In this document: positions 24,572-34,291 of the stretch, piece after piece | How the letters are laid out: each line of letters begins with the position of its first letter | Position numbering within the stretch: position 1 is the stretch's first letter | DNA from: Sphingopyxis sp. H053 | GTDB taxonomy: Bacteria > Pseudomonadota > Alphaproteobacteria > Sphingomonadales > Sphingomonadaceae | Length of the DNA stretch: 64,000 nucleotides | NCBI RefSeq assembly: GCF_001468225.1 | Contig: NZ_LNRU01000002.1 | Coordinates: forward strand, 124,001-188,000 | Direction: 5' to 3' | Position numbers and translations under genes: made by a program | The notes under the pieces: generated by a model | What the model was told of the DNA's origin: nothing | Database searches by the model: none | What the model saw: the letters and a program-made list of their open reading frames with translations, nothing else

Positions 24572-26782
24572 ATGGGGTCGTGGCTTTGCCGCGCGGCGTT
24601 GCTGGCCGCCTGTTCGACATCGGCTATCGCACCGGGAGTCCATGCGCAGGATGCGGCCGACGACGCCGATCGCCGCGCCGCCACCACCGAAGCCGCGATG
24701 ACCAATGCCGAGCGGGTGACCCTGCTGAACGGCATCATGGCTATGCCCCTTGGCGACGTAAAAATCCCCGAAGGCGTTCCGTTCGGCGCCGGCTATATTC
24801 CCGGCATTCCTCGCCTTGACGTTCCTGCGCTCACCGAAACCGATGCCAGCCTTGGCGTTTCCTATGTCGGCGGCCTGCGCGGCGACGGCGCGACCGCGCT
24901 TCCGTCGGGAATGGCGATGGGATCGACATGGAGCCCGGACCTCATGCGAAAGGGCGGCGCGCTGATCGGCGGCGAAGCTCATGCCAAGGGTTTCAATGTC
25001 CTGCTCGCGGGCGGCATCAACCTGATCCGCGATCCGCGCGGCGGCCGCGCCTTCGAATATCTGGGCGAAGACCCGCTGCATTCGGGACTGCTCGGCGGGG
25101 CGGCGGTTGCAGGCATCCAGTCGCGGGGCGTGATTTCGACGATCAAGCATTTCATACTCAATCCGACCGAGATCGGGCGGCAGTTCCACAATGGCATGAT
25201 CGACGAAGGCGCGCTGCGCATGAGCGATCTCCTCGCGTTCGAGATCGCGATCGAAAAGGGCCAGCCCGGATCGGTCATGTGCGCCTATAACAAGGTCAAT
25301 GGCGCGCAGGCGTGCGGCAACGATCGCATGCTGAACGGCATCCTCAAAGGCGACTGGGGCTACAAGGGCTGGGTGATGTCCGACTGGGGATCGGTCCGGG
25401 CGACCGATTTCGCGCTCCATGGCCTCGACCAGCAATCGGGCTCGCAGCTCGACGCGGCGGTGTTCTTTGGCCAGCCGCTGCTCGACGCAGCCAATCGCGA
25501 CAAGCGCTACCAGCGTCGCATCGCCGACATGAGCCGGCGCGTGCTGCGCTCCATCTACGCCGTCGGGGTCGATCGCAACCCGCCGCGCAAGGCGCCGATC
25601 GATGTCGCCGCCGGGGCCGCGGTCGCGCAGGAGATCGCCGAAAAGGGCATGGTCCTGCTTCAGAACCGCGGCAATATCCTGCCACTCGCCGTCTCGGCAA
25701 AGCGCATACTGGTAGTCGGCGGCTATGCCGACGCGGGCGTGCTTTCGGGGGCGGGATCGTCGCAGGTGCAGGGTCAGGGCGGCCCGGCGGTGTCGCTTCC
25801 GACCGTGAAGGACGGGCCGTTCACCGCGCTGATGGCGCAAAATTATCACCGCTCTTCGCCGCTCGACGCCATTCGCGCCCGCGCGCCGCAGGCGGAGGTC
25901 GTCTTTCGCGATGGTCGCTACCCGGCCGAAGCGGCGATCGCGGCGAAGAACGCCGACCTCGTCATCGTCTTCGGTACGCAGTGGATGACCGAAGGGCTCG
26001 ACGTCCCCGACCTCTCGCTGCCGCAGGGGCAGGATGCGGTGATCGCAGCGGTGGCGAAGGCCAATCCGAAGACGGTCGTCGTCCTCGAAACCGGCGGCCC
26101 CGTCGCGATGCCGTGGAAGGACGATGTCGGCGCGATCCTCGCGGCTTGGTATCCCGGCGCGCGCGGCGGCGAGGCGATCGCCAGGGTGCTGTTCGGCGAC
26201 GTCAATCCGTCGGGCCGCCTGCCCGTAACCTTTCCCGCTTCGATCGCGCAGCTTCCGCGCCCCGCCCTTCCCGGCGCCGAGACCGTCGAGCCCAGCTTCG
26301 CCGGACATGGCAAGCCGGGCCAGACGCTCGACATCGACTATAATATCGAAGGCGCCGACGTCGGTTACCGCTGGTTCGCGCGCCAGCAGGCGAAGCCGCT
26401 CTATCCGTTCGGTTTCGGGCTCAGCTACACCCGCTTCGAACGCTCGGGCCTTGCCGTAACGGACGGGGCGAGCCCCACGGCTGCCTTCACGCTGCGCAAT
26501 AGCGGTGCGCGCGACGGCGCCGATGTCGGACAAGTCTATCTGGTCGAAACGCCGCGCGGAAAAACGCGCCGGCTGGTCGCCTTTGCGCGCGTCGACCTGA
26601 AACCCGGCGAGACGCGCCGGGTCGACGTGCCCATCGACCCGCGCCTGCTCGCCGACTGGGGCCCCAAGGGCTGGGCGATCGCGCCCGGCACCTATCGCTT
26701 CGCGCTCGGCGCGTCGGCCGAAGACCTGATCGAGGAAACGGGCGTCACGCTCGCCGGAAGGACCTGGAACTACCGCAAATAG
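24572..26782 (+). CDS. Glycoside hydrolase family 3 (beta-glucosidase type)
   Basis: A 736-aa exported GH3 enzyme that removes beta-linked sugars with retention. Signal peptide residues 1-26 (ending GVHAQ). The (beta/alpha)8 domain has ETDASLG, GGINLIRDPRGGR, IKHFILNP and the nucleophile aspartate in VMSDWGS (about residue 271). The alpha/beta sandwich (EKGMVLLQNRGNILPL) and a C-terminal fibronectin III-like domain (YPFGFGLSYTRFE onward) are complete. Start at ATG 24572, behind GGGAGAG; an in-frame TTG lies one codon upstream. Followed 24 bases later by a TonB receptor gene. The substrate cannot be read; it may act on imported glycosides in the periplasm. Confidence 0.93.
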   Translation: MGSWLCRAALLAACSTSAIAPGVHAQDAADDADRRAATTEAAMTNAERVTLLNGIMAMPLGDVKIPEGVPFGAGYIPGIPRLDVPALTETDASLGVSYVGGLRGDGATALPSGMAMGSTWSPDLMRKGGALIGGEAHAKGFNVLLAGGINLIRDPRGGRAFEYLGEDPLHSGLLGGAAVAGIQSRGVISTIKHFILNPTEIGRQFHNGMIDEGALRMSDLLAFEIAIEKGQPGSVMCAYNKVNGAQACGNDRMLNGILKGDWGYKGWVMSDWGSVRATDFALHGLDQQSGSQLDAAVFFGQPLLDAANRDKRYQRRIADMSRRVLRSIYAVGVDRNPPRKAPIDVAAGAAVAQEIAEKGMVLLQNRGNILPLAVSAKRILVVGGYADAGVLSGAGSSQVQGQGGPAVSLPTVKDGPFTALMAQNYHRSSPLDAIRARAPQAEVVFRDGRYPAEAAIAAKNADLVIVFGTQWMTEGLDVPDLSLPQGQDAVIAAVAKANPKTVVVLETGGPVAMPWKDDVGAILAAWYPGARGGEAIARVLFGDVNPSGRLPVTFPASIAQLPRPALPGAETVEPSFAGHGKPGQTLDIDYNIEGADVGYRWFARQQAKPLYPFGFGLSYTRFERSGLAVTDGASPTAAFTLRNSGARDGADVGQVYLVETPRGKTRRLVAFARVDLKPGETRRVDVPIDPRLLADWGPKGWAIAPGTYRFALGASAEDLIEETGVTLAGRTWNYRK

Positions 26783-26806
26783 ACCATCACAGAACAGGGG
26801 GACGAC

Positions 26807-29071
26807 ATGAAGAGGATTTGGACTTCCGCCACCGCGCTCGGCGCTGTGCTCGCGGCCACGACGCCGGCCTTCGCGCAGGATAGCGCGGCGACCGACGAAC
26901 AGACCGGCGGCTTCGGCGAAATCATCGTTACTGCGCAGAAACGCGCCGAAAACCTCCAGGACGTGCCGATCTCGGCAACCGTCGTCAGCGCGGATGCACT
27001 TGCTTCGCGCCAGATTTTCGACCCGTCGCAGCTCCAGCTCGTCGCGCCCAGCCTGCAGGTCAAAAGCTTCAACGCGGCGCTCGGCGCATCCAATTTCTCG
27101 ATCCGCGGCGTCGGCACATTGAGCTTCTCGAACTCGATCGAAGCGAGCGTGACCTCGGTGATCGACGGCGTGGTCATGGGCAACCCGTCGCTCGGCTTCA
27201 TGAACTATCTCGACCTCGCGCAGATCGAAGTGCTCAACGGGCCGCAGGGCATGTTGTTCGGCAAGAACGCCTCTGCCGGCCTCGTCAACATCACGACGCG
27301 CCGCCCGGAAATCGGCCGTTTCGACGGGCAGGTGATGGGCGAGATCGCACAGATGAAGGTGCCCGGCGACGGATTGCTCTATCGTCTGCAAGGCATCGTC
27401 AACGTTCCGCTGGGCGATAAGGCCGCGCTGCGCGTCAGCGCGTCGCAGACGCATACCGATCCCGTCATCACGAATCTGGTCGACGTTCCGGGCAGCCAAT
27501 ATGGCCAGAACCAGACCAGCCTGCGCGCCAAATTGTTGTGGGAACCGACCGCCGAGCTCAGCATCTATATCGCCGGCGACTATGCCCATTCCTCGGGCGT
27601 CGGATCGGGCGGCAGCGCCGACCGGATCGTCCGGCCCACGAGCCGCTTCGCCGCCGAAAACGCCGCACTCGGCATCGTCGCCAACCCCGACAATTTCTTC
27701 TCGAGCTATGGCGCGCCGACGCGGGCCAATTTCGATGTCGGCGGGCTTCAGGCCAATATAGATTATGAGTTCGAAAGCGGTCACACGCTGACCAGCATCA
27801 CTGCCTGGCGAAAGTTCGACGCCGACAACCTCTTCGATTCGGACAAGCACCGCATCAACCTGCTCGATACGAACCACCAGCTTTCGACGATCAGCCAGTT
27901 CACCGAAGAGCTGCGGCTGGCGTCGCCGGTCGGCCAGTTTTTCGAATATCAGTTCGGTCTCTATTATTACGATTCCAAGAGCGATTCCGACATCACCGCG
28001 GCGGGCGCCAACGGCGCGACAGCATCGCCGCCGGCCGGCTTCAATGCATGGCTCGGCATTCACTCGACCGGCTCGATGACGTCGAAAAGCTACGCAGGCT
28101 TCGGTCAGGGCACGCTCAATATCAGCGACCGCTTCCGGTTCACCTTCGGCGGTCGCTATACCTATGACAAGCTCAAGCTTCGCTCGGTCAGCGATGCGGC
28201 CGGGTTCGTCGTCCCGTTCGGCGCGGTGGGGTCGCGCAACCAGCGGATCAGCGAGGAAAATTTCTCGTGGCGCGTCGGCGCGCAATATGACGTGACCGAC
28301 GACGTCATGGCCTATGCCTCGGTGGCGCGCGGCTACAAGGGACCGGGTTTCAACCTGACGATCGATCCGCGCGCGCCGCTGATCATGCCCGAAATCCCGA
28401 CCTCCTATGAAGCCGGAATCAAGTCCACGCTGCTCGATCGCCACCTGATCTTCAACATCTCGGGCTACACCTCGACCTTCAAGAACTTCCAGGCGCAGGC
28501 GTTCGACACGGCGAGCAACGGCTATGTCCTGCTGAACGCGGGCGAACTCAAGTCGCGCGGGTTCGAGATCGAGGCGTCGGCGCTGCCCGCCGAAGGCCTC
28601 GTCTTCAATCTGGGGGTCAGCTATGTCGACGCCTTCTTCTCGGACTTCCAGGGTGACCGCTGCTATCCCTTCCAGCCGAACTGCCGCGCCAACGGGACGA
28701 TCGATTCGTCGGGCAACCGCTTGCCGAACGTGCCCAAATGGACGGTCAGCCTGACGGGCCGCTATGAAACGCCGGTCAGCGAAAGCCTCGCGGTATTTCT
28801 GCAGGGTGCGCTCTACGCTCGCACCGGTTCGAACTTCAGCTCGACCGAGGATCCGAACACGAAATTGCCCGGCTATTCGCTGTTCGACGCCAGCATCGGA
28901 CTCAAACAGATCGACGACAAGTTCAAGCTGACGCTCTTCTGCCGCAACTGCTTCGACAAGCGCCAGCCGACCTTCATCAACTCCAACTCGCAGTCGCGCG
29001 GCGACTATTACCACATGTTCGGGCTCAACTCGTTCCGGACGCTGGGCGTGTCGCTGGAAGGTCGTTTCTAA
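26807..29071 (+). CDS. TonB-dependent receptor
   Basis: A 754-aa outer-membrane receptor with signal peptide MKRIWTSATALGAVLAATTP... cleaved near FAQ (residue 24), TonB-box region FGEIIVTAQKRAENLQDVPIS, plug motif IEVLNGPQGMLFGKNASAG and a barrel ending in LGVSLEGRF. The LNGPQGMLFG stretch departs from the usual LRGPQGTLFG. It follows GH3 by 24 bases and is probably in the same transcript under the twin TGTCAG operators. Likely function: uptake of the oligomer or glycoside that GH3 then hydrolyses. Confidence 0.93.
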   Translation: MKRIWTSATALGAVLAATTPAFAQDSAATDEQTGGFGEIIVTAQKRAENLQDVPISATVVSADALASRQIFDPSQLQLVAPSLQVKSFNAALGASNFSIRGVGTLSFSNSIEASVTSVIDGVVMGNPSLGFMNYLDLAQIEVLNGPQGMLFGKNASAGLVNITTRRPEIGRFDGQVMGEIAQMKVPGDGLLYRLQGIVNVPLGDKAALRVSASQTHTDPVITNLVDVPGSQYGQNQTSLRAKLLWEPTAELSIYIAGDYAHSSGVGSGGSADRIVRPTSRFAAENAALGIVANPDNFFSSYGAPTRANFDVGGLQANIDYEFESGHTLTSITAWRKFDADNLFDSDKHRINLLDTNHQLSTISQFTEELRLASPVGQFFEYQFGLYYYDSKSDSDITAAGANGATASPPAGFNAWLGIHSTGSMTSKSYAGFGQGTLNISDRFRFTFGGRYTYDKLKLRSVSDAAGFVVPFGAVGSRNQRISEENFSWRVGAQYDVTDDVMAYASVARGYKGPGFNLTIDPRAPLIMPEIPTSYEAGIKSTLLDRHLIFNISGYTSTFKNFQAQAFDTASNGYVLLNAGELKSRGFEIEASALPAEGLVFNLGVSYVDAFFSDFQGDRCYPFQPNCRANGTIDSSGNRLPNVPKWTVSLTGRYETPVSESLAVFLQGALYARTGSNFSSTEDPNTKLPGYSLFDASIGLKQIDDKFKLTLFCRNCFDKRQPTFINSNSQSRGDYYHMFGLNSFRTLGVSLEGRF

Positions 29072-29083
29072 AAAGAGGGGAGG

Positions 29084-29113
29084 CGCCGGGCCGTCGATTG
29101 GGACGGCCCGGCG
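29084..29113 (+). terminator. Strong intergenic hairpin
   Basis: Perfect 12-base stem, CGCCGGGCCGTC and its complement, around loop GATTGG, starting 12 bases after the TonB receptor stop. No U-run follows, and the phosphatase start is only 20 bases further, so it may reduce read-through or protect the upstream mRNA rather than end transcription fully. Confidence 0.5.
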
Positions 29114-29133
29114 TCACGCCCGGGAGGGTTCGG

Positions 29134-30843
29134 ATGACCAAGAAATGGATCGCGGCTGCGGTCAGCGCCATCGCCATGGCCGCATTTTCGGCGACACCCG
29201 CCGCCGCCGAGGAAACGCCCGGCAAACCAAAGCTGGTCGTCCTGATTTCGATCGACCAGTTCTCGGCCGATCTGTTCAACGCGAGCCGGAGCGAATTTCA
29301 TGACGGGCTCGCCAGGCTGGCGCAGGGCATCGTCTATTCGAACGGTTTTCATGCGCAGGGCGTGACCGAAACCTGCGCGGGCCATGCGGTGATTGCGAGC
29401 GGCCGGCATCCTGCTGCGACGGGGATTATCGCGAACCAATGGTACGACCAGCGCGCCGGAGCCGATCGCTATTGCACCGACGACGGCGTCCATGTCGCGG
29501 CACGCGCCAGCCGCAAACTCGGCACCGGACCGGCGATGCTCGAGGTGTCGACGCTCGGCGACTGGCTCAAGGCCGCCTCGCCCGCCAATCGCGTCTTTTC
29601 GGTCGCGGGCAAGGATCGGTCGGCGATCATGATGGGCGGCCGCCATCCCGACGGGGCGTTCTGGTTCGATGGCAAGCAGGGATTCGACACCTGGGGCACC
29701 GATGCTGAGGACGCGCAGCGCCGCCTCGCGCCGCTTGCAAAGCTCAATGCCGGGTTTGCGCGGCGGCTGAAGGCCGCACCCGCCTGGACCTACCGGCGCG
29801 AAAGCTGCCGCGTACGCGAGGCGGTGATTCCCCTCCCCGGCGGCAAGAGTTTCCACGCGCACCTGCCGCCCGATCCGCCGGCCGCGATCCCGGGCCAGCC
29901 GCCCGCGAGCGGCGCGGCGCTGCCGCCCTGGTTTTATGACCAGATCACAATCGACGCGGCGATCGACCTGCTCGACGGACAAAAGCTTGGCCAATCGCCC
30001 GGAACCGACCTGCTCGCGGTCGGCCTGTCGGCGACCGATATGGTCGGCCATGCCTATGGCACGCAGGGACCCGAGATGTGCGACCAGATGGCCCGGGTCG
30101 ACGAGGCGGTCGGTCGCCTCCTCAAACGGATCGCGGAACTGAAGATTCCCGTACTCGTCGCGCTCACCGCCGACCATGGCGGCGGCGACATCCCCGAACG
30201 GCTGGCGGAGCGCGGCTATCGCGATGCCGGGCGGATCGATGCCGCCGCGCTGCTCGCCGATCTCAACGCCGCGGCGCGCGCCGCGACAGGCGTCGACTGG
30301 AACCCGCTGCGTCCGGCGTTCTTCGACCCGACGCAGCTTGTCGTCGTCGACGCCGGCGGGCAGTCGCTCGCCGATACCGCGCTCAAGAACCGCATCGCCG
30401 AAGCGACCGCGGCGCGCGCGCTCACCCGGCCGGGCATCGCTGGTGCCTGGACGGCGGCGCAATTGCAGGGGCGGAAACCCGACCCGCGCCTGTCCCCCGA
30501 CCTGCTGCCGGTCGCCGACCGCATGGCGCTGTCCTTCTATCCCGGGCGTAGCGGCGACATATTGCTCGCGACCGACCCGCTGAAGATCGCCGCGCCGCCG
30601 CTCCCCGGCCTGTTCATGATGGGCCATTCGGGCCCCAGCGACTTCAACCGGCGCGTCCCCATCCTCTTCTGGTGGCCCGGTGTGGCGCATCAGGAACGCG
30701 CCCTGCCGGTACAGGTGGCCGATGTGGCGCCAACACTTGCCGCCGCCATACGGGTCGCGCCGGACGGTCCGGTCGATGGAGAATGCCTCGCACTCGGCGG
30801 AACGGGGACAGGCTGTCCCCTTCCGGCAGCATCGCGGCGATAA
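29134..30843 (+). CDS. Secreted alkaline phosphatase / phosphodiesterase (PhoK/PafA type)
   Basis: A 569-aa periplasmic enzyme of the alkaline phosphatase superfamily. Signal peptide ends near PAAAEE (residue 26). The first metal aspartate is in LISIDQF, the nucleophile threonine in GVTETCAGHAVIASGRHP, and the other metal ligands in DMVGHAYG and ALTADHGGGDIPE. The TETCxGH motif is that of PhoK from Sphingomonas and PafA, which use threonine. Start ATG 29134, behind GGGAGGG; an upstream in-frame ATG would overlap the hairpin. It could free phosphate from phosphorylated sugars or other monoesters taken up by the preceding receptor. Confidence 0.88.
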   Translation: MTKKWIAAAVSAIAMAAFSATPAAAEETPGKPKLVVLISIDQFSADLFNASRSEFHDGLARLAQGIVYSNGFHAQGVTETCAGHAVIASGRHPAATGIIANQWYDQRAGADRYCTDDGVHVAARASRKLGTGPAMLEVSTLGDWLKAASPANRVFSVAGKDRSAIMMGGRHPDGAFWFDGKQGFDTWGTDAEDAQRRLAPLAKLNAGFARRLKAAPAWTYRRESCRVREAVIPLPGGKSFHAHLPPDPPAAIPGQPPASGAALPPWFYDQITIDAAIDLLDGQKLGQSPGTDLLAVGLSATDMVGHAYGTQGPEMCDQMARVDEAVGRLLKRIAELKIPVLVALTADHGGGDIPERLAERGYRDAGRIDAAALLADLNAAARAATGVDWNPLRPAFFDPTQLVVVDAGGQSLADTALKNRIAEATAARALTRPGIAGAWTAAQLQGRKPDPRLSPDLLPVADRMALSFYPGRSGDILLATDPLKIAAPPLPGLFMMGHSGPSDFNRRVPILFWWPGVAHQERALPVQVADVAPTLAAAIRVAPDGPVDGECLALGGTGTGCPLPAASRR

Positions 30844-30859
30844 TGTGAAAGGACAGACA

Positions 30860-32413
30860 ATGCGGATATTCCCCACCGTCGCGCTCGCGCTGGCGCTCGT
30901 TTCTCCCGCGATGGCGGCCGACACCGCGCCGCAGCCGGTCGTCGACACGCGTAGCGGTGCCGTGCAGGGCGTCGCCGAAGGCCAGAGCATCGCCTATCGG
31001 GGGATTCCCTATGCCCTGCCCCCCGTCGGCGATCTGCGCTGGCGCGCGCCGCAGCCCGCCGATCGCTGGACCCAGGTTCGCGTCGCCGACCAGTACGGCC
31101 CCGATTGCATGCAGATTCCCTTCAAGGCCGATGCCGCGCCGCTGGGGGTGAAGCCGTCCGAGGACTGCCTCTATCTCAACGTCTGGACCCCGGCCGAACG
31201 GTCGCGCAAGAAACGCCCGGTGATGGTCTGGATCTATGGCGGCGGTTTCGTCAACGGCGGCAGCTCGCCGCCGGTCTATACGGGCCGGTCTTTTGCCGAA
31301 TCGGATGTGGTTTTCGTCAGCTTCAACTACCGGCTCGGCCGTTTCGGCTTTTTCGCCCACCCGGCCCTCAAGCGCGAAGCCGCTGGCGCGCCGACGGGCA
31401 ATTATGCGATCCTCGACCAGATCGCGGCGCTGAAATGGGTGCAGGAAAATATCGCGGCCTTCGGCGGCGATCCCGGCAACGTCACCATTTTCGGTGAATC
31501 GGCCGGCGGCATGTCGGTACACGCGCTGACGACGACCCCGCTTGCGAAGGGACTGTTTCACAAGGCGATCTCCATGTCGGGCGGCGGGCGCGATCTGATG
31601 GGCCCGCTGCGCACCGCGACCGAGGCCGAAGCGATCGGCGCCGGCTTTGCGCGGGCAAAGGGGATAGAGGGCGATGAGGCCGGCGCACTCGCAGCGCTTC
31701 GCGCCCTGCCGGCCGACAGCGTGATGAGCGGGCTCAACCTGATGAGCCTGTTCGGCGCGAAGGATTTCACCCCGCTCTATGCCGACGGACAGATCGTGCG
31801 CCGGTCGATCGATGCGGCCTATGCCGCCGGCGACGGCGCAAAGATTCCGATGGTCATCGGCGCGAACGATGCCGACGGCTTCTTCTTCGGCGGGGGTGTC
31901 GATCAGGCCTATGCCCCGCTGGCAGCGGTGCGGGCAGAGGCCGAGCCGGTCTATGACCCCGAAGCGCGCAAGGACGCGATGCGCATCGGCATCGCGGTTT
32001 CGGCCGACACGATGTTCCTCGAACCCGCGCGGCACGTCGCCCGGATCATCGCGGGGCGCGGGCAGCCCGTCTTCACCTACCGCTTCGGCTATGTGCCCGA
32101 ATATCTGCGCGCCAAGATGCCGGGCGCCTTTCATGCCAGCGAATTGCCCTTTTTCTTCGGCACCGTCGACGCCCGGCACGGCGCCGCGACATCGCCCGCC
32201 GATCGCGCGGCGGCGCGGCTGGTACAGGATTATTGGGTCAATTTCGCAAAGACCGGCGTGCCCTCGGCAACGGACGGCGGGCACTGGTCGCCCGGCGGCG
32301 TGGCTGCCGACACCATCATGACCTTCGACGCGGCCGGCGCCCGCGAAGGTCCCGACCCGATCCGCTCGCGGCTCGACTTCGTCGAGCGCGTCGTGGCCGC
32401 CAGAGCGCCCTGA
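30860..32413 (+). CDS. Type-B carboxylesterase, secreted
   Basis: A 517-aa alpha/beta-hydrolase. Signal peptide MRIFPTVALALALVSPAMA, then RGIPYALPPVGDLRWRAPQP, SEDCLYLNVW, YGGGFVNGG (oxyanion region), the nucleophile elbow GESAGGMS (about residue 213) and FHASELPFFF with the catalytic histidine. Start ATG 30860 with AAAGGACAG before it, 17 bases after the phosphatase stop. It is the intact paralogue of the frameshifted gene at 10585-12143, with matching DCMQ(I/L)PF and SAGGMSV stretches. Family members hydrolyse carboxylic esters such as acyl or phenolic esters of plant material. Confidence 0.92.
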   Translation: MRIFPTVALALALVSPAMAADTAPQPVVDTRSGAVQGVAEGQSIAYRGIPYALPPVGDLRWRAPQPADRWTQVRVADQYGPDCMQIPFKADAAPLGVKPSEDCLYLNVWTPAERSRKKRPVMVWIYGGGFVNGGSSPPVYTGRSFAESDVVFVSFNYRLGRFGFFAHPALKREAAGAPTGNYAILDQIAALKWVQENIAAFGGDPGNVTIFGESAGGMSVHALTTTPLAKGLFHKAISMSGGGRDLMGPLRTATEAEAIGAGFARAKGIEGDEAGALAALRALPADSVMSGLNLMSLFGAKDFTPLYADGQIVRRSIDAAYAAGDGAKIPMVIGANDADGFFFGGGVDQAYAPLAAVRAEAEPVYDPEARKDAMRIGIAVSADTMFLEPARHVARIIAGRGQPVFTYRFGYVPEYLRAKMPGAFHASELPFFFGTVDARHGAATSPADRAAARLVQDYWVNFAKTGVPSATDGGHWSPGGVAADTIMTFDAAGAREGPDPIRSRLDFVERVVAARAP

Positions 32414-32431
32414 CCGGTGCGCCCGATTCCG

Positions 32432-34042
32432 ATGCGCTTTCTGTCGCGTCTCGCCGCCCTGACCGGCGCTCTCTTGTTCGCGCCGCCCGTGGCGGCGCAA
32501 GAGGTGGTGGCGAAGGTTGAAAGCGGCGAGATCGGCGGAACCGTCGACAACGGCGTCGTTCGCTTCCTCGGCGTCCCCTATGCCGCGCCGCCCGTCGGCG
32601 AACGGCGCTGGGCCGCCCCCGAAGCGCCGCCGCCGTGGTCCGGGCGGCGCGATGCGAAGGCGCATGGCCCCGGCTGCGTCCAGACAATCACCCCCGGCGG
32701 CTTCGGTCCGTGGACCCGCGAATATGTCGCGCCGGCCCCGGTTTCGGAGGATTGCCTCACCCTCAACATCTGGGCGCCGGCGGAGCATGACGGCCGGCCG
32801 CTGCCGGTGATGATATGGATTCACGGCGGCGCCTTCATGTCGGGGTCGAATGCGGTTCCGATCTATGACGGCGCGGCGCTGGCGCGGCAGGGCATCATTG
32901 TCGTGTCGATCAACTATCGCCTGGGCGTCTTCGGCTTTGCCGCCTTTCGCGACCTCGCGGGCGATCCCGGCGGCGGCGCCAATTTCGGGTTGCAGGACAT
33001 ATTGGCGGCGCTGCGCTGGACGCAGCGCAATATCGCCGGCTTTGGGGGCGATCCCGGACAGGTGACGATCGCCGGTCAGTCGGCAGGTGCCATAGCCGTC
33101 CATATGCTGCTCCTCTCGCCGAAAGCGGACGGCCTGTTCGCGCGCGCGATCGCACAAAGCGGCATTGTCGAAACCCCGCTCCCTGATCGCATCGAAGCCG
33201 ACCGCCGCGGCGCCGACCTGCTCGCCCGCGCGAGGCTCCCCGGTATCGCAGCGCTGCGGCACCTGCCGGCGGATCGGGTGATGGCGCTGCTCGAAACCGG
33301 CCCGCTCGCCGGCGCTGGAGATGTCGGCGGCATGCCGCTGCTCGGCCCGGTCGTCGACGGATCGATCCTGCCCGGACAGGTTGCCGCGATGGAAGCGGAG
33401 GGCCGGCGGCGCGCCGTGCCGGTGATGGTCGGGCTGAACGCCGACGAAGGCGTGTTGAGCCCCGGTTATTTCCGCGCGGCGCCTGCGGATGTGCGTGCGC
33501 TCGCCGCCCGGATCGCGGGCGACGCCGGCGCCGATGCACTACTGGCGGACATCCCGCTCGATAGCGAGATGACGGCGCTCGCCGCGCGCCGGCAACTGAC
33601 CCGCCTGTACGGCCTTGCATCGCTTGTCGACTGGGCGCGCATGCACCACGCCCCCGCCTTTGCCTATTATTACACCCATCCCGAACCGGGCCCGGGACAG
33701 GAGATGTTCGGCGCGTTCCACTCGGCCGAAATGCCCTACACTTTCAATTCGTTGAGAACCTCGCCCGACCGCCCCTTCACGGAATACGACCGCTCGGTTG
33801 CTGCTACCATGTCGCAACTATGGGCAACTTTCGTGAAGCGCGGCGACCCCAACGGCCCGGGTTTGCCACAATGGCCGGAGTTCGCGAACAGGTCAGGCGG
33901 CGTGATGGAACTGGGCGCACATTTTGCGCCATACCGAACCGAGGAGCAGAAGCTGCACCTTGTGCTTGGCAGATTCGCCATTGGCCCGGGACGGTCAATC
34001 TTCGGCATCGAAAGCTTCGTGGAAACGTCACGGGACCGATGA
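32432..34042 (+). CDS. Type-B carboxylesterase, secreted
   Basis: A 536-aa carboxylesterase with signal peptide MRFLSRLAALTGALLFAPPVAAQ. Motifs: LGVPYAAPPVGERRW, SEDCLTLNIW, IHGGAFMSGS, nucleophile elbow GQSAGAIA (about residue 218) and FHSAEMPYTF with histidine. The start is taken at ATG 32432, just before the signal peptide; a GTG at 32417 is an alternative. It follows the previous esterase by 18 bases and is more distant in sequence from the other two, so it is not a recent duplicate. Last gene before the right repeat of the island. Confidence 0.9.
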   Translation: MRFLSRLAALTGALLFAPPVAAQEVVAKVESGEIGGTVDNGVVRFLGVPYAAPPVGERRWAAPEAPPPWSGRRDAKAHGPGCVQTITPGGFGPWTREYVAPAPVSEDCLTLNIWAPAEHDGRPLPVMIWIHGGAFMSGSNAVPIYDGAALARQGIIVVSINYRLGVFGFAAFRDLAGDPGGGANFGLQDILAALRWTQRNIAGFGGDPGQVTIAGQSAGAIAVHMLLLSPKADGLFARAIAQSGIVETPLPDRIEADRRGADLLARARLPGIAALRHLPADRVMALLETGPLAGAGDVGGMPLLGPVVDGSILPGQVAAMEAEGRRRAVPVMVGLNADEGVLSPGYFRAAPADVRALAARIAGDAGADALLADIPLDSEMTALAARRQLTRLYGLASLVDWARMHHAPAFAYYYTHPEPGPGQEMFGAFHSAEMPYTFNSLRTSPDRPFTEYDRSVAATMSQLWATFVKRGDPNGPGLPQWPEFANRSGGVMELGAHFAPYRTEEQKLHLVLGRFAIGPGRSIFGIESFVETSRDR

Positions 34043-34052
34043 TTCGACAAAG

Positions 34053-34147
34053 GTGCGCGTTCAAATCGACTTACGGCATTTGTCCGCGAAAGGCCTGAGG
34101 CTAAGGTGCCGATCGTGAAAGCGCCGAGGCTCGAATGTAGCCGAATG
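34053..34147. repeat. Diverged repeat next to the island's right end (copy 1)
   Basis: About 95 bases here match 62798-62888 with scattered differences; shared blocks include AATCGACT, GGGGCTA/GAGGCTA, CCGATC and TCGAATG in the same order. A further AT-rich match (CTTTGAATTTCAAAAGCTTAT here, CTTTAATTTTCAATATCTTAT near 62901) extends the similarity. Downstream to 34291 the sequence is AT-rich, holds no gene and leads into the second att-like repeat. Function unknown; it could be the end of an integrative element. Confidence 0.5.
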
Positions 34148-34291
34148 TCTTCGAATTTGAGATTTGGTCGAATCGGGAATTTTTTCTTTGAATTTCAAAA
34201 GCTTATTTTTTTGCGGACCGCTGCTCGGTCATTCCGGACCAAATATTTTTTGTCCATTATTTTTCAGTTTGTTATGTCTAATTGAACAATT

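Noticed and set aside
24536-29014. A 1492-codon open frame on the minus strand opposite the GH3 and TonB receptor genes
   Set aside because: It is antisense to two firmly identified genes, its composition is arginine- and alanine-rich as expected from high-GC antisense reading, and it shows no domain.
30644-33262. An 872-codon minus-strand open frame opposite the phosphatase and esterases
   Set aside because: Same reason: shadow of the coding strand with no family feature.
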